In this document: positions 36,872 through 48,854 of the stretch, one piece after another
Layout of the letters: every line of letters begins with the position of its first letter
Numbering within the stretch: position 1 is the stretch's first letter
From: Anas platyrhynchos
Lineage: Eukaryota; Chordata; Aves; Anseriformes; Anatidae
Length of the DNA: 64,000 bases
Reading direction: 5' to 3'
NCBI RefSeq assembly: GCF_047663525.1
Contig: NC_092589.1
Coordinates: 63,864,001 to 63,928,000 of the forward strand
Translations under genes and position numbers: made by a program
Notes under the pieces: model-generated
Seen by the model: the letters and a program-made list of their open reading frames with translations, nothing else
Told to the model about the DNA's origin: nothing
The model's database searches: none

Positions 36872-39350
36872 CTAAAAGAAAATGCAAATGTAATACAATT
36901 ACAAATGGTTTCCTGGAAAGAGTGTTTTACATATTGTAACAAGCCTTACAGTCTAAAATTTATAACAATAAGTGAGAAAGCAGTGGTAATCAGAAGTACT
37001 TGGCTAACAGTTATGGATAGTGTCTATAGAACAGAGTTCCTGTGCAGAGTTTTGTGCAAACATGTGTCTGCCTTTTAATTAGGTTTGGGTCAGAAGGCAT
37101 CGTGACTATTACTTATCAGAACTATTGAAAGGACATGGGGTTCCTTTTGAAAGAGAAATTATTACTATCATAGGCACACTGAAATATTCTTTTTCCTAGA
37201 ATCAGATAGCAATGCTAAGTACTAGTAATAGTACATGCTGAATGTTAGTGTCACCTGTTGCAAAGCTTTATTACAGAACATATGCGGACATTATTGAGTT
37301 TACTATTCCACTAGTTTGGATGTGCCTCAGATTATAGTTCAGGTTAGGGTAAATGTAATACCAGCTATGTTTGTAAGGCTTCTGTTCAGACAAATGGACT
37401 GTGAATCACATGGAAGAAGTGCAATTGCTGCACAGTTGATGAAAATCTATCCTAACAAATGTAGGCCAATTTCTGTCCAAAGACTGTATTGAGGTCTCTA
37501 CGAATCAGTATAATAATGTATCTGTATAATAAAGGGATAAAAGGTAAAATGTAGCACACATTATCACAGCAGTTTGCTAAACAGAACAGAACTTTGCTCA
37601 GTGGAGGAGCAGAAACAAACTATTTTTCTTTGGCTTTTCTTTAATGTGGTTGTTCCTACTTCAATGTAGCAACACATCTATCATGCAAGAGGAATAAGTG
37701 AATACTAACAAGGGCTGCCCAGGTGGCAAGGGACCGAACCTGGTGTTTCTAGACAACTGTGAATCTGAGATGGATAGTTACACACTGAGCAGAAGGAGGA
37801 TTTGGTGAGTGAGAAAGAAAATGGGAATGGACAGTCTTACAGTCTTATCTCTTTAAGTTCTCTTAAAGAGATAGCAACAGCATGAAGTAGCACAATAAGG
37901 AGGATTGAGTAGCCTGGAAGGAGGATTTTATCAGTGTCATTGCTTCTCTAGGCCTGAAGAAAACATTTCAACCTAAACCATTTCAAGTGGAGAAATGGTT
38001 CTCATAAAAAGGCTTATTTTAAGGAAAGCTCCTGCTTTCTCAGAAACAAAAAGTGTGGTCTTTTATTAAAGAGGTTGCCTTCCTTCCACCCATGCCAAAA
38101 TGGATTTTCTTTTGCTCTTTAGGAGCTGTGAATTTAGGTTTTGTCTCCATTCTTTCCTGTAAAAATGGGATCTACAAGGGTCCATCTCTCACACGGTGCC
38201 AAGTTGCATGCTCAAAGAGCATAACCTTACACTGAAAACTAAATGTTCTAGTTAGAATATAGAGAAAACAGAGCTAAAAGAGTAAAACACATCTTTGTTC
38301 TGTATTTATTATGTCTGTTGTAAAGGCACACTAGTTTACTGTTCCCGGACATTAAGTAAAACAGATAAAATAATGACTACAGCTTTATTTTTCCCCATTA
38401 TCAACCACTTTGCATTTAGAACAATTGGTAGCATCAGAATATTCCTGGATAATAATAATAATAATAAAGGAGTGAAAATAAAATTCCTGTGGAACAGCTG
38501 GAAATGAAGCAGAGAGAGACCAAGGATGACTAACAAGAGGGAGTGTTAAGAGCATAAAGGAAAATGCAATTAGATTTATTCTTGTTTGGTGACAGAGATG
38601 TGAATGGTGACTATCCAAATATCTATCCAAAATGTAATGTCTCTTATAGCATATACCTTGAATACTCAGTTACGTGTTTTTCTTTTTCATTATTGGTGCC
38701 TTCAAGCTTTTATTTCACCTAATGGATATACAATGTGTTTGTTGTTCTTGGCCCAGTACGTATTGAACATCATGGTTGTGATATTGGTCCTTCCCTTACC
38801 ATCCAAAAGCCACAGGCATTGCATATATTGAAAAATGCTTCCTCTCATGAAGTCACATAAGATAAAAACATCCATTAGCATCATATTTAATCCCTAATGA
38901 ATTGAATTAATAATGCAGGAAAAATTACTTAAATGTTAATTTCTTTCCATTGTTCTTAGCATTATGGCTGAACAGTGACATTATTAACATATAAACAAAT
39001 GGCTTTAAAGATGTATTCAAATGCTACAAGATGATACTCACTAGAGTCCTATTAGGCAAGAAGGAACATTTTTTGCAATTCCTTACCATACTTGGACATA
39101 TTCTAAATATGTCCAGAAATACATGCTTCTTGAAGGAGAAAATTCAAAGTTCAACAATAACTTCTTTGTTAGAATACACGTATATACTGTGTACTTAACA
39201 TTGCACCTCAAAGCACAAATTTTGCAGACTACAAAAATGTCTATTTGAAAGGTTAGCTTGTACAAACTATATTTTTGCAAATATCCTAAGGCAAAACAAA
39301 GCTCTCTCTTAGCATTACAGAGAGTAATTTAGCATTAGAGACTATTATAC
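36872..39350 (-). other. LAMA2: LAMA2 intron within LG4
   Basis: A 2.5-kb intron, donor gtataa at 39345-39350 and acceptor at 36872. An (AAT)n microsatellite at 38451-38467 is the only repeat noted. Confidence 0.85.
38451..38467. repeat. (AAT)n microsatellite
   Basis: About six AAT units, uninterrupted. Confidence 0.85.
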
Positions 39351-39540
39351 CTTGTGCCACTGGCCATCATTTATTTTGCTGGAAATCATTGTGTTGGTGT
39401 CTCCACTCCCCAGATCATAGCTGAAGTAAGGCAGTCCATTCTTTATCTGAACAGTAGCAAAATCAGCATGGTTGATGCGGGCCATATAAAACAGCAAGCC
39501 AGAGTCAGCCATTGTCCGGATTTCAAATTCAATTGTGAGT
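39351..39540 (-). CDS. LAMA2: LAMA2 exon, LG4 first half
   Basis: The 190-nt exon begins with A, completing Arg (AG|A), then LTIEFEIRTMADSGLLFYMA, RINHADFATVQIKNGLPYFS, YDLGSGDTNT and INDGQWHK, ending at donor gtataa. The FEIRT, GLLFYM and NDGQWHK motifs identify an LG module. The joined peptide closely follows laminin alpha-2 LG4. LG4 carries the main alpha-dystroglycan binding surface in this family. Confidence 0.97.
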
Positions 39541-41123
39541 CTGAAAATCAAACAAGCAAGAAAATGGATGCAAAAAAAAAAAAGATATTCAAAGTAGACA
39601 AATTATCAGTAGATAAAATTACCCACTTTACCTTTTTGCATTCCTCGAACAAAACTTTACAGTTAGTGAACTATTTTACTTGCCCATCAGAGTTAAGAAA
39701 AATAATTTAGTCGTGTGTGCATTGCTTTTCACACACATCTGATCCCTGACATGTGAATGTCCTGTTACTGTGGAAATACAGTATTTACTGTAACTTTGTC
39801 ACAGAATTTGGAGATACAATTCTCAGCTGCAGCTGTTGTTGCTAGAAAATCCCAACATTTGTAAAATTCCAGAGGTGTCACACACACACACACACAATGC
39901 TCACAAGTAAGAGACAGCTGTAGTGACAGTCAGCAAATGTTTAGTTTCTAGTGAGTTGCATTGCCTGAAAACAGGTTACCAAACTTTTAAAGATGCAGAG
40001 GGAAGCATTTACAGTTGGAATATTAAATGCTAATTTTGATTTATCCCAGCAAAATATGGGGGTGTGTCTGAGGAAGTCTGCTCTCTTGTGAAAACCACTG
40101 ACATCTCTGACTGATTGGTAATGCTGAAAACCTCCCCTACCTCCCCTTCTGAAGCTACCAGCCCCATACCTGCACTGACACAGGTAGGACAGCTGACACT
40201 GAGGGTGAGGCCCCACCTCACGCAGGATGCATTTATTGCTTTTGTGAATCTTTCCTTTTTACATCAAAGAACCTTGGAAATGGACCCTGGGAAATTATTT
40301 AGATTATCCGAATGCAAAGGTTGTACTGGCAGCAGATCGCTAGCCTAGCCCTAGCTGAGCTGCAGAGTCAGTACCTGAAAGCAGTAGATTATATAACATG
40401 AAAAATCATTGCATGAAAGCAGACAGACCTGGATTCTTATTTGAAAAGAGCACATGCAAGGACCATAGGATTATATTTTTCTTTTAATAGTTTTCCTAGT
40501 TTTCTAAAATTAGCATAAATGAAAATACACAGTACAGCATCTGTGTAGGTAACAACTGAGCGTGAAGCTGATGGACCTGTAAATTAGTATGGCATTGAAA
40601 ACATCTGTATTCTTAGAAGGAAGTCTGGGAATTCCTTTGCATGTCAGTATGGATATGTATTTATAATTATATTTCGAGAGGGCAACGTCATTTCACATGT
40701 TTACTGTGCATGCCCAATCTTAACTACTGCAGGAGAGGAAAAAAGAAGGTTGGCTTATTACCATAAATTGTCAAGTTACTGAACCTAGAAACTTCCTTGC
40801 AAAAAGCAACCTATGAACTCTTTTGGGTGACCAAATTACACTCTTCTGTTTGTTTTTCTTTAAGTCAGTCTAGGTTTGTTAGGTTTTGCATGTGCCCAAA
40901 CCTTTACCAAAAAAAAAGAGGTAACCTGTTTTTGAGAGGGTTACTTGGATGGACATTTCATTGCCTAGATTCCATGCTTTAACATTATTTATGTTAGTGT
41001 AATGAAATGAATTAGCCACAGGACATGAGCTTTTTCAGATTATGTCCATAACTGTTGGAGAAGCTTTTGAATTTTATTTTGGTATTATCCCATGAAAGCT
41101 CATTACCGAAATAAACAATGTAC
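39541..41123 (-). other. LAMA2: LAMA2 intron at the start of LG4
   Basis: A 1.6-kb intron, donor gtacat at 41118-41123. It holds (CA)9 at 39879-39896. A GC-richer part at about 40100-40240 has short frames on both strands without family resemblance. Confidence 0.85.
39879..39896. repeat. (CA)9 microsatellite
   Basis: Perfect dinucleotide array inside a LAMA2 intron. Confidence 0.9.
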
Positions 41124-41236
41124 CTGTTTTTCACTTTGGTGTCATCAAACGCAACGGCAATGTGGCTGTTCCTTGAAAGACCAAATTGCTTCCCACCTTC
41201 CAAAATGGCTGGTTCTGTGTCAGCAGCACAGGAATC
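41124..41236 (-). CDS. LAMA2: LAMA2 exon, start of LG4
   Basis: The 113-nt exon has acceptor tgttttgcag and donor gtacat. Its 37 codons read DSCAADTEPA, then GGKQFGLSRNSHIAVAFDDT and KVKN, ending AG (phase 2). KQFGLSRNSHIA is the conserved first strand of alpha-2 LG4. The upstream acidic piece with one Cys closes the variable linker. Splice sites and phase agree with both neighbours. Confidence 0.96.
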
Positions 41237-41820
41237 CTGCAAAACATACAGTGCTCATAAAAATTTCATATTTTGTATCTCAGCTGTGCACCTGCTGGAA
41301 GTCCTCCAGCTGTTCGGGAATCAGACTATTTCTCCTAGTCTAGACACTGGCCCTGCAGTTTTCTGGCATGCTGATGTCTCATCCCACAAGCTGAAGTTAT
41401 AAAGCAGCATGACAGGAACTTGCTTTAAAAGCAGAGCTCATTAAGCTGGTTGTAAAAACAAATACAAGTATTATACGAACATTGCTGCTTTCATGCCATC
41501 AGTGGACGTTTACAAGATTCTTAAGTGATTTCTAGGCAGCTCAGTGTACTCCGTGCTCACATAACTGAGTTTTACACTGTAGGATGCCCTCTTACAGGAA
41601 TGAAGCAAGACTTAAACTTGAAGGGGATACTATGCTGTTGACTTGAAAACTAGTCAACTTAAAAATGAGATAAAAATAGTTTCAGACCTTGCACCTCTCA
41701 GTGAGTCTTCATTTTACTGGCAGACACTTTACCCAGGGCGTAAATGAAGAAGCCCCTCCCTGTCTGCTTCACTTTTATTAAACTTAGAGTGATGCAACAA
41801 TGACAGGTAAAATATCTTCC

Positions 41821-41844
41821 TTTTTTTTTTTTTTTTTTTTTTTT
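41821..41844. repeat. Poly(T), 24 bp
   Basis: Uninterrupted T24 on +, which is poly(A) on the LAMA2 sense strand. Confidence 0.95.
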
Positions 41845-42622
41845 CCTTTTTAATTTGACCAGGTCTTCCAATCTCTAGCTGAAAAGCTCTTGTATGTGGG
41901 TGCCTGGAGACACTATGGTAATTACCAGCTCCTACTCAGGTCTAGCTTTTGCCTCCCACTGAGAGTATTGTGAAGAAACTGCTCAGAGGATCTAACACAA
42001 CACTACTAGGACAACAATACTACAGGGAAAACAAAACAAAACAAAAGTTTCATAGCTGCAAGCTCTGTTTTTAAGCACTGTAGCTGATATCATTTTGGGT
42101 TGGTGACAATCTGTTATTTGAGCCCTGACTCAGCAGGGACCTGCAAAACACAAGGTGAGTTGCTTTGCAGACAAAGAGCTCTTTCTGTGAAACATTTTGA
42201 AAATGTCATGAATGACGCATCAGCCACTAAGATTTTAAATACAAAGAGGAATTTTCTTTCTCCCTCTCACTCAGGTTTTCAGTAGCGTTAGATTTTTTGC
42301 TTTCACACGTCGCAAAGACCCTCACAACAATGAAGAGAACTTCTAAATTGAATTTTCCCCAATAACGCTCTGTATGGAACATGACAGAGCAGAACACCAG
42401 GCATTATGACAAGTACACGTCAATGTGCAATGAAGGAAAAAACAATGAAAATTCAACGGGACCAAACAAAGTTATGAATGTGTGATAACAGTCTTCCAGT
42501 GATCATCAAATAGAAAAATAAACCTTATTCTCTTAATGCTGGGTGAAGTTTTTAGTTATCTAATTGATTTAATATTTACAAGTTTATCATGCAGCTGCAC
42601 AACTATGTTAGTAATAATTCTC

Positions 42623-42666
42623 TCTATATATTATACTACATATATTATATATACACTATATATATT
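42623..42666. repeat. TA-rich low-complexity tract
   Basis: Alternating TATA/ATAT with a few C interruptions. Confidence 0.85.
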
Positions 42667-43175
42667 CTGTAACAGTCAGACTTGCTAAAATTTTGAGATC
42701 TGGACTAACTACTGGTGCTGGAATGACAGGAAAGAACTGAAAAATTAACTAGCACCTATTTTCCTGTAGCATATTGCATAGTTAGAGGACACATTCTGAC
42801 ATTAAATTGCCTGCTAGATTGGCTTATATTAGAGAAAGGTCTGGCTCTGACACTGCAGCTACATCCCAGAGAACACTGCAGTTTTTCTGCATCCCAGCTG
42901 GAGGACTGTAAGAAAATGCAAGATGTGGGGGAACGTGCCAGACACATCCACAATGGTTGGAATCATAGCAAGCATACACTGATTAATTATGGATAAATAC
43001 TGATCAATAAAAGGCAGCATTCCTTAGGTTGATGAAGAAATGTCAATAAAAAACATCCATAGGGCATGCTTAAAAATGTCCAGGTTTTATTCATAAACCT
43101 ATTTCTGATTTCACTTCAGCTAAGGACAGCCAGCTTAACAGCCTTCATAAGACACCTATATTAAAATATCCTGGC

Positions 43176-43203
43176 TTTTTTTTTTTTTTTTTTTTTTTTT
43201 TTT
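43176..43203. repeat. Poly(T), 28 bp
   Basis: Uninterrupted T28 on +. Confidence 0.95.
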
Positions 43204-44611
43204 GTGTAATGGCTTTAAGGTGTATTACATTTAAATGCATCTGTTTAATAATCTTCCATATTACCTGAGAGCCTCAAGACTGAGCTCTTCAGCTGAACTT
43301 TACTTCAGTTATTTCAGGTGTCAGGGACTTAGCTGGTAAGTCAAGAAGCTAAGTGTGAATCACAGTGGGCATGAAGAACAGAAAAGCCCACTGGTGGACT
43401 GTGTCACACATTCTCGACAAACAATGCTGTATTAGCAATCACAGAGGAAGTAGGAAAAAAGGTAGCACAACTGAAACGGTACCCACAGCTCCTCAAATAG
43501 TGTTAGTAAAGCAATGAAGTAATGCTTGGAAAAATGTTGGAAGATACCGTCATGGGGTCAAATGCAGATGTAATGCTGGCACTCTTCATTTCAGTGGCAA
43601 GCGGATCCTGAGAAGCAGTGAATAACATGAGGCAGAAGCAGCAGTTACCCAAGCACTGGTCTCAGTTGAGAAACATTTTGGCACTCATAGCAAGCAGCAG
43701 CAGCAGACTGGTAGCCAGTGCATTTCCCAACTGTTGTACTTCTAGGTCTTGTCTTGCCTCTATTAGAGGATTTTTTTTTTTCCGTTTGGAATTAAACTCC
43801 CCCTCCCCCTCTCCATGGAGATGCATAGTGGAGATCTAAAAGAGCTCCTAAAAGGACTTAAATAAAACAGATATCTTATTTAAGCTTCTTACATAGAAAT
43901 GACTTTTTGCTATATATTTTCTGTATACAATCTTTGTTCAATGGGATTCTGCATAACTGTCATTATCTCATTATTAAACAACAGTTAATTATTTTGTTGC
44001 AACATGCCTCAGAAAAATACACTGGAGAACTTAGATAAATATAAAAATGGTCCACAAGCTTGCCTTATTTAAAAAACAAAACAAAACAAAAATGGTCTTT
44101 AGAATACTAAAACTGTTTCATTTTTCTGAACAAGAAAGTGGAATAATGGTATTTTATTTAGATTTTTATTTTGAACACCTGTTTCAAGTTATCACAGCTC
44201 TCAATAAGTTATATAAAACTAGCCTAGTTTTAATGGAACTAGTTTCTGGTATTAATAAATAGACAATATTCTTCTTGTTTTCTGCCTTGCCTTTCTTATT
44301 CTTCCTTGCTTCTTTTTACACTGCCTGGTTCATCTGTTTGGTTGTAAATTACTGAGTTAGAGAGGTGTCTGTGTTCAACATTCTGCTTGGGAAGTGGGAG
44401 AGATGGGAATGTTGCTCAGAGTTAAGTGTTCCCCAGCAAATATTTCTACTTGTACCTCTAGAGTGCAGGAAGGAGATTGATAACTCACAGGGAGGGATAG
44501 ACATCCCCTGAATACACAAAACATGAGGATCCCTGCAGAGAACAGTGCCGGGATGCCAGTCACCCTACAGCAGTTCCCTGAACTAGATACTAGGTAAGTG
44601 TTATAAGTGAT

Positions 44612-44720
44612 ACCCCTGGGCAACCTGATCTAGTGGGTGGTATCCCTGCCCAGGGCAGCAGGGTTGGAACTAGATAATCGTTAAGGACTCTTCCAACCCA
44701 AGTTGTTCTATGATTCTGTG
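44612..44720 (+). mobile_element. CR1 3' end remnant, + orientation
   Basis: The sequence reads cccctgggcaacctgatcta, gtgggtggtatccctgccca, gggttggaactagataatcg and tcttccaacccaagttgttc, then tatgattctgtgat. These are the standard last ~100 bp of CR1. It is 5'-truncated and modestly diverged, and a T24 run follows 20 bp downstream. Confidence 0.9.
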
Positions 44721-44740
44721 ATCGCAGGGATCACAGGTTC

Positions 44741-44764
44741 TTTTTTTTTTTTTTTTTTTTTTTT
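44741..44764. repeat. Poly(T), 24 bp
   Basis: Uninterrupted T24 just after the CR1 remnant. Confidence 0.95.
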
Positions 44765-46407
44765 AATAATGCTTGTTCAAGGGGCAATATCTGCTAGTTT
44801 GCCTGTGCTCTTTCATAACAGTGATCATTAAGAGCGGCTAACCCTTTTTACCTTGTTGCATGGTTCTTTATGGTATGGTAGCCTTACTATGCTGCATATT
44901 TGCTTACTTTGAACTCCAAACAGAAACTTACAACTACTCCACCTTGTGGGAATTAATCAAAAATGCTGCCCTAGAACATGAATGTCCAACACATACAATT
45001 CTGGGGCTAAGAGCTACATAATAACTAAGATGGATCTTGCCTATCTTGAACCTTTAGTTCCCATTTCCAGGTACGCAAATGGTTGTATGGGCTTTGGAGA
45101 CTTCAGTAGTGCCTGAAAAGTCGTTCTTCCACATCTGGCCAGTGAAGGTGGCCATGAATCTCCAATATAAATTAATAAATTAATGATCAGAGATTTTTGT
45201 CCTAATTTTTGTACCATTATGATCATAGGAAAACATTGCTAGACATCCTGCCTATTTTCAAGGAAAACCAGATACTAATTCTGAAAACGAGTCAGGTAAC
45301 AAGGAATGACTGATGAAGTGAATTCATATTCTTTTCTCCCTAGCTGAGAGACTAGATAACATCCCTGCTTAATCCTGACTTTTCATCCAGTGTGGAAGCT
45401 CATCCCCAAATGGTTAAAAGATCTTGGGAAGCCACTCTGGAAGAAACTGTCCAATTCACTGACTCTGATGTATCTGATATAAATAAAAATTGAAATTAAA
45501 TGTTGAATTTGTCAGCTTGTCAAAACAGTCTCATAGTACTGTAAATTATGGATCTGTAAATAAGCTTCTAACCATGAAATGTGCGTCCTTTCATGCTATT
45601 TGGAAATCTCATCCATACTGAACTACATAGTGTATGAAGTGATGGTTTGTATACAGATGTAACAAAATGCAGAGGAATTTTCTCCGAAGAGTATACTCCT
45701 GTGGATATATTATCCAGTTTAATATTTAGATATCCAAGCTTATATCTTTTCTGGGCAGTAACATGCTGCATCAACTTGTAAAACTGCTACATGTGTGACA
45801 GAAGTTCCTTCTTAAATGTCATTGTATATGACTGCTTGCTGCTGTCTAGCATTTTCAGATTTCCGGCAATTACCATTGAGCTCAGTTCAGCACTGACTGG
45901 GGTTCTGGTTATTAAGTTTCCTGACAAAATTTATGAAATAGCAATAGAGGAATTGTCATATCAAACACCTCTGGTCTACCTGTTTCTTTATCCTGTCACT
46001 GACTTAGCTGTTAGCATGTACTTCAAAGAACAGCACAAGAAATATTGTAATGATGTGGATTTCCTACAGGAAAATTTCCTTTCTAACCCTGACCAGGTAT
46101 TGGTAGGCTTACATCCTTAAGTATGAGGGTTTAGGGATAAGCATGCAAGCCAAAGGGAATTCTACTGCTACATCATTCTTTAAAATAATGTTGTGGTAAT
46201 CCAAGCAAGTGCAATCAACCAGTTTTCCATTATCCACAGGTTTTACTGATCTGCAACAAAGTGTTCTCTTTACAATATCATGCTGAATTGTTGCTACTTT
46301 TGTGAAAAAAAAAAAGAATACTTAATTATTCTTGATGGCTAGTTTTTAATTTTTGCCTTGTAAGAGAAACTTTCAAGCTTTCCCTGAGTGAAGTGATCTG
46401 TACTTAC

Positions 46408-46624
46408 AAGTGCTGAAGCTAGAGATGGTGTTGGAGGGGGTGGGGAGGCTTTATCAGGAGGCGTTCCTGGTTTTTCTTTCTCCCCATCTGTCTCAGGTTG
46501 GATCAGGACTGTTGAGTGGATTGGTTTGTCTTCATCCTCAGGTGGCCTAGCCTCTGGTTCTAGAGATGGACATTGGCCAATATCTGCATTTTCAAAAGAC
46601 ACGTGTTGAGCAAAGTCCAAGGGC
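46408..46624 (-). CDS. LAMA2: LAMA2 exon, end of LG3 and proline-rich LG3-LG4 linker
   Basis: The 217-nt exon (1 + 72 codons) has acceptor gtgttctcag and donor gtaagt after CTT. It encodes PLDFAQHVSFENADIGQC, whose Cys closes LG3. A low-complexity hydrophilic linker of more than 50 residues follows, rich in Pro, Glu, Asp and Lys, with PPEDEDKP, STVLIQPE, GEKEKPGTPPDK and SPPPPTPS. The linker separates LG1-3 from the LG4-5 pair. VLIQPE recalls the human linker, but the chain here looks longer and more charged. Exon ends are firm because both phases match. Confidence 0.95.
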
Positions 46625-47436
46625 CTGAGAACACACAAAGAAATCAAGGTTTGTCATTAGTTTTTCTGCTTCTTTACCACTCATTTTTTACAAAACAGCT
46701 ATGTAGTTTCACTTCACAGGACACAACAGCCAGGATTTATCCCATCTGTTTTAGGTACTGAAGTGAGACACTTAAATTAGAAGTGATAGTCGCAGTTGGC
46801 TTTCCTTCCTACAATCAGTGTAGAGAGACAGGCACCCTCATTGGCAAGCTTTGCTTGTCTAGGTAGGCTAAATCACATTGTGGATCTGTCCTTCTCTCTC
46901 TGCTGTACATTGATGGAGTGTGGGGTGATGAAATCCTAATTTAAGTTCTTGAAAGAAATGTGAAAGAAAGATTTATGTGAAGATTTTCTATAGTGATTTT
47001 ACTTTATTCATTGTACCTTTTATTTCTATTTAAATGTTCCTTCCAAATTACCATGGAAGGCACTTCCCACAAAGCAAATTAATTTCCACAGTGGTTCTCA
47101 GAATTTGGTTAATCTTGGAGATCAGTGTTACTTAAAATAGTATGCCATAAATACCTATCACTGAGGAAAGCCTTACTACAGTGTTTCTGATGATTTCTCT
47201 GGTCTATTTAATGGTTAAATAAGCAGATGTTGTCTTGTCTGCAAAACACCTAATTAATTGCATATCCTATGGAGTGCATGTTGCAGACAAGAAAGCAAGG
47301 TCATATTAAGAAAACAGAATATGTTTTAGGGCTTGCTGTTATTATGATTCATTGCAAAAATGAAGTTTCTTTTGATAGCCAAGGTAGTTAACCAGACCTT
47401 TTTAATCAGACATTTATTGTCACTTGTGAGACTTAC
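46625..47436 (-). other. LAMA2: LAMA2 intron within LG3
   Basis: An 812-bp intron from donor gtaagt (47431-47436) to acceptor ttctcag. No feature was seen in it. Confidence 0.9.
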
Positions 47437-47613
47437 GCGGCATTGATGACGAGATTCCATATGCAGCCCTCAAATGCTGGTATGTTTCTAAGAGGTGCAA
47501 TCTGAAACTGAGAAGAAATGCCCCCCACAAAGAGCTTCCTAACAGAGATGGGCTGGTCTGTTGGCAATCTCTGAGTCTGGCCTTTGTCTTCATCTACTTG
47601 AACAGTAAACATC
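47437..47613 (-). CDS. LAMA2: LAMA2 exon, LG3 second half
   Basis: The 177-nt exon (1 + 58 codons + 2) has acceptor ttttcacag and donor gtaagt. It encodes MFTVQVDEDK, then QPISVRKLFVGGISSQFQIA and NIPAFEGCIWNLVINA. The KLFVGG and FEGCIWNLVI motifs are LG3 hallmarks of alpha-2. The first Met is internal: the preceding base joins GG from the previous exon to make Gly. Confidence 0.97.
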
Positions 47614-48120
47614 CTGTGAAAAACATTTAAAAGCAAAAAAATAGATATTTTACTCCAGCTATTGCATGTATTAAAACCACCATTTTGCAGGCCCCATTTA
47701 CTCCTGTGCCAGCTATAACACTGAGTGTTATGTAATTATGTAATATTATGTAATTAGCTGCTCACATTAAATGAGTGTTAACCCCTGGAAGGTTTTCAGC
47801 TACTGCTGAGCTTCCTTGGTGGTTCTGTAACAGATCTCAGCAAAATTGTGCTGTGGAGAGGCAATAATATCAGTCTTTGGTTGAACAGGAAGAAGTGGTT
47901 TGTAGTGTAGCACTGACATGGTGGGAGCCAAGTCTGCTGTACTCCATTATAAATATAGTCCTCAGCAGGATAGGAACAGCATGGGGTCGCATTTTTTTTG
48001 GCAATTTCCTAGTTTGTACCAGTTATCTTCTTGCAGGTGGACAAGCAATCAATGCTGTGGACTGCTCTGACTGCAGGAATCAACTGCAGATACTGTACAC
48101 TTTTTAAAAGATCTAGTGAT

Positions 48121-48149
48121 GTGTTTTTGTTTTGTTTTGTTTTGTTTTT
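48121..48149. repeat. (TTTTG)n microsatellite
   Basis: About five TTTTG units on +. Confidence 0.9.
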
Positions 48150-48854
48150 CCTGGCAGAGATGGCAGAGCAGAAGAATTGTTCTTATACTCTGATGGATGT
48201 GCTATAATTCAGTCTCATGGGTAACACCTATGTTACAAGTTAAAAGGTTAAAAGATACAAAGTTCTCCCATAGAAGACACTGTTAAGGGCCTACCACAGA
48301 AGCACAGCCACACTGGCTGATCAAGCCAATCCAAGAACTCAATAAAAGAGCAAACAGGAAAGGTATAAATATGGTGACGGCAAATATTGCTCTAGTAAAG
48401 GCCAGAATCAAATGTGAGAGCACAGCTGAGTGCTCTTTCCTGACAAAGCTACTGAGATGTAAATGTTGCAGGTTTGTACATTTACAAGGAAACCTTGTAA
48501 AAGGGACAGAAAGTGAAAAAATACTTTCCCAAGCCATACAATGTGTATACTAGGAAAGCAGTGTTAGCGTAAGGTCTGTGGAACCAAGGGACAATAGATA
48601 ATTTTGATGGCTAACATACAAAATGAGGTATAGCAATGAGATAAAAACAAAACAAAACCCTGCTGCCTTTGAAATAACTTGAAATTGAAGGATGAAACAG
48701 AAAATCTTTAACTTTTGAGCAAATCCAGCTCAAGGTGAGCTAAGTCGCAAAGGATGGATGAGACCTTCGTATTTTTGAAGGTGAATGTAGAACACTACTG
48801 GGCATAATTTCTTTATCTTGTTCAACTGTATTTAATACATCATTTTAATTAATT

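Larger units (their letters stand above)
41237..46407 (-). other. LAMA2: LAMA2 intron between the LG3-LG4 linker exon and LG4
   Basis: A 5.2-kb intron with donor gtaagt at 46402-46407. It contains T24 (41821-41844), an AT-rich tract (42623-42666), T28 (43176-43203) and a CR1 3' remnant followed by T24 (44612-44764). No nested gene is recognised. Confidence 0.85.

Noticed and set aside
45791..46120. 109-codon + frame in a LAMA2 intron
   Set aside because: No recognised family, antisense to LAMA2, and no repeat or promoter context.
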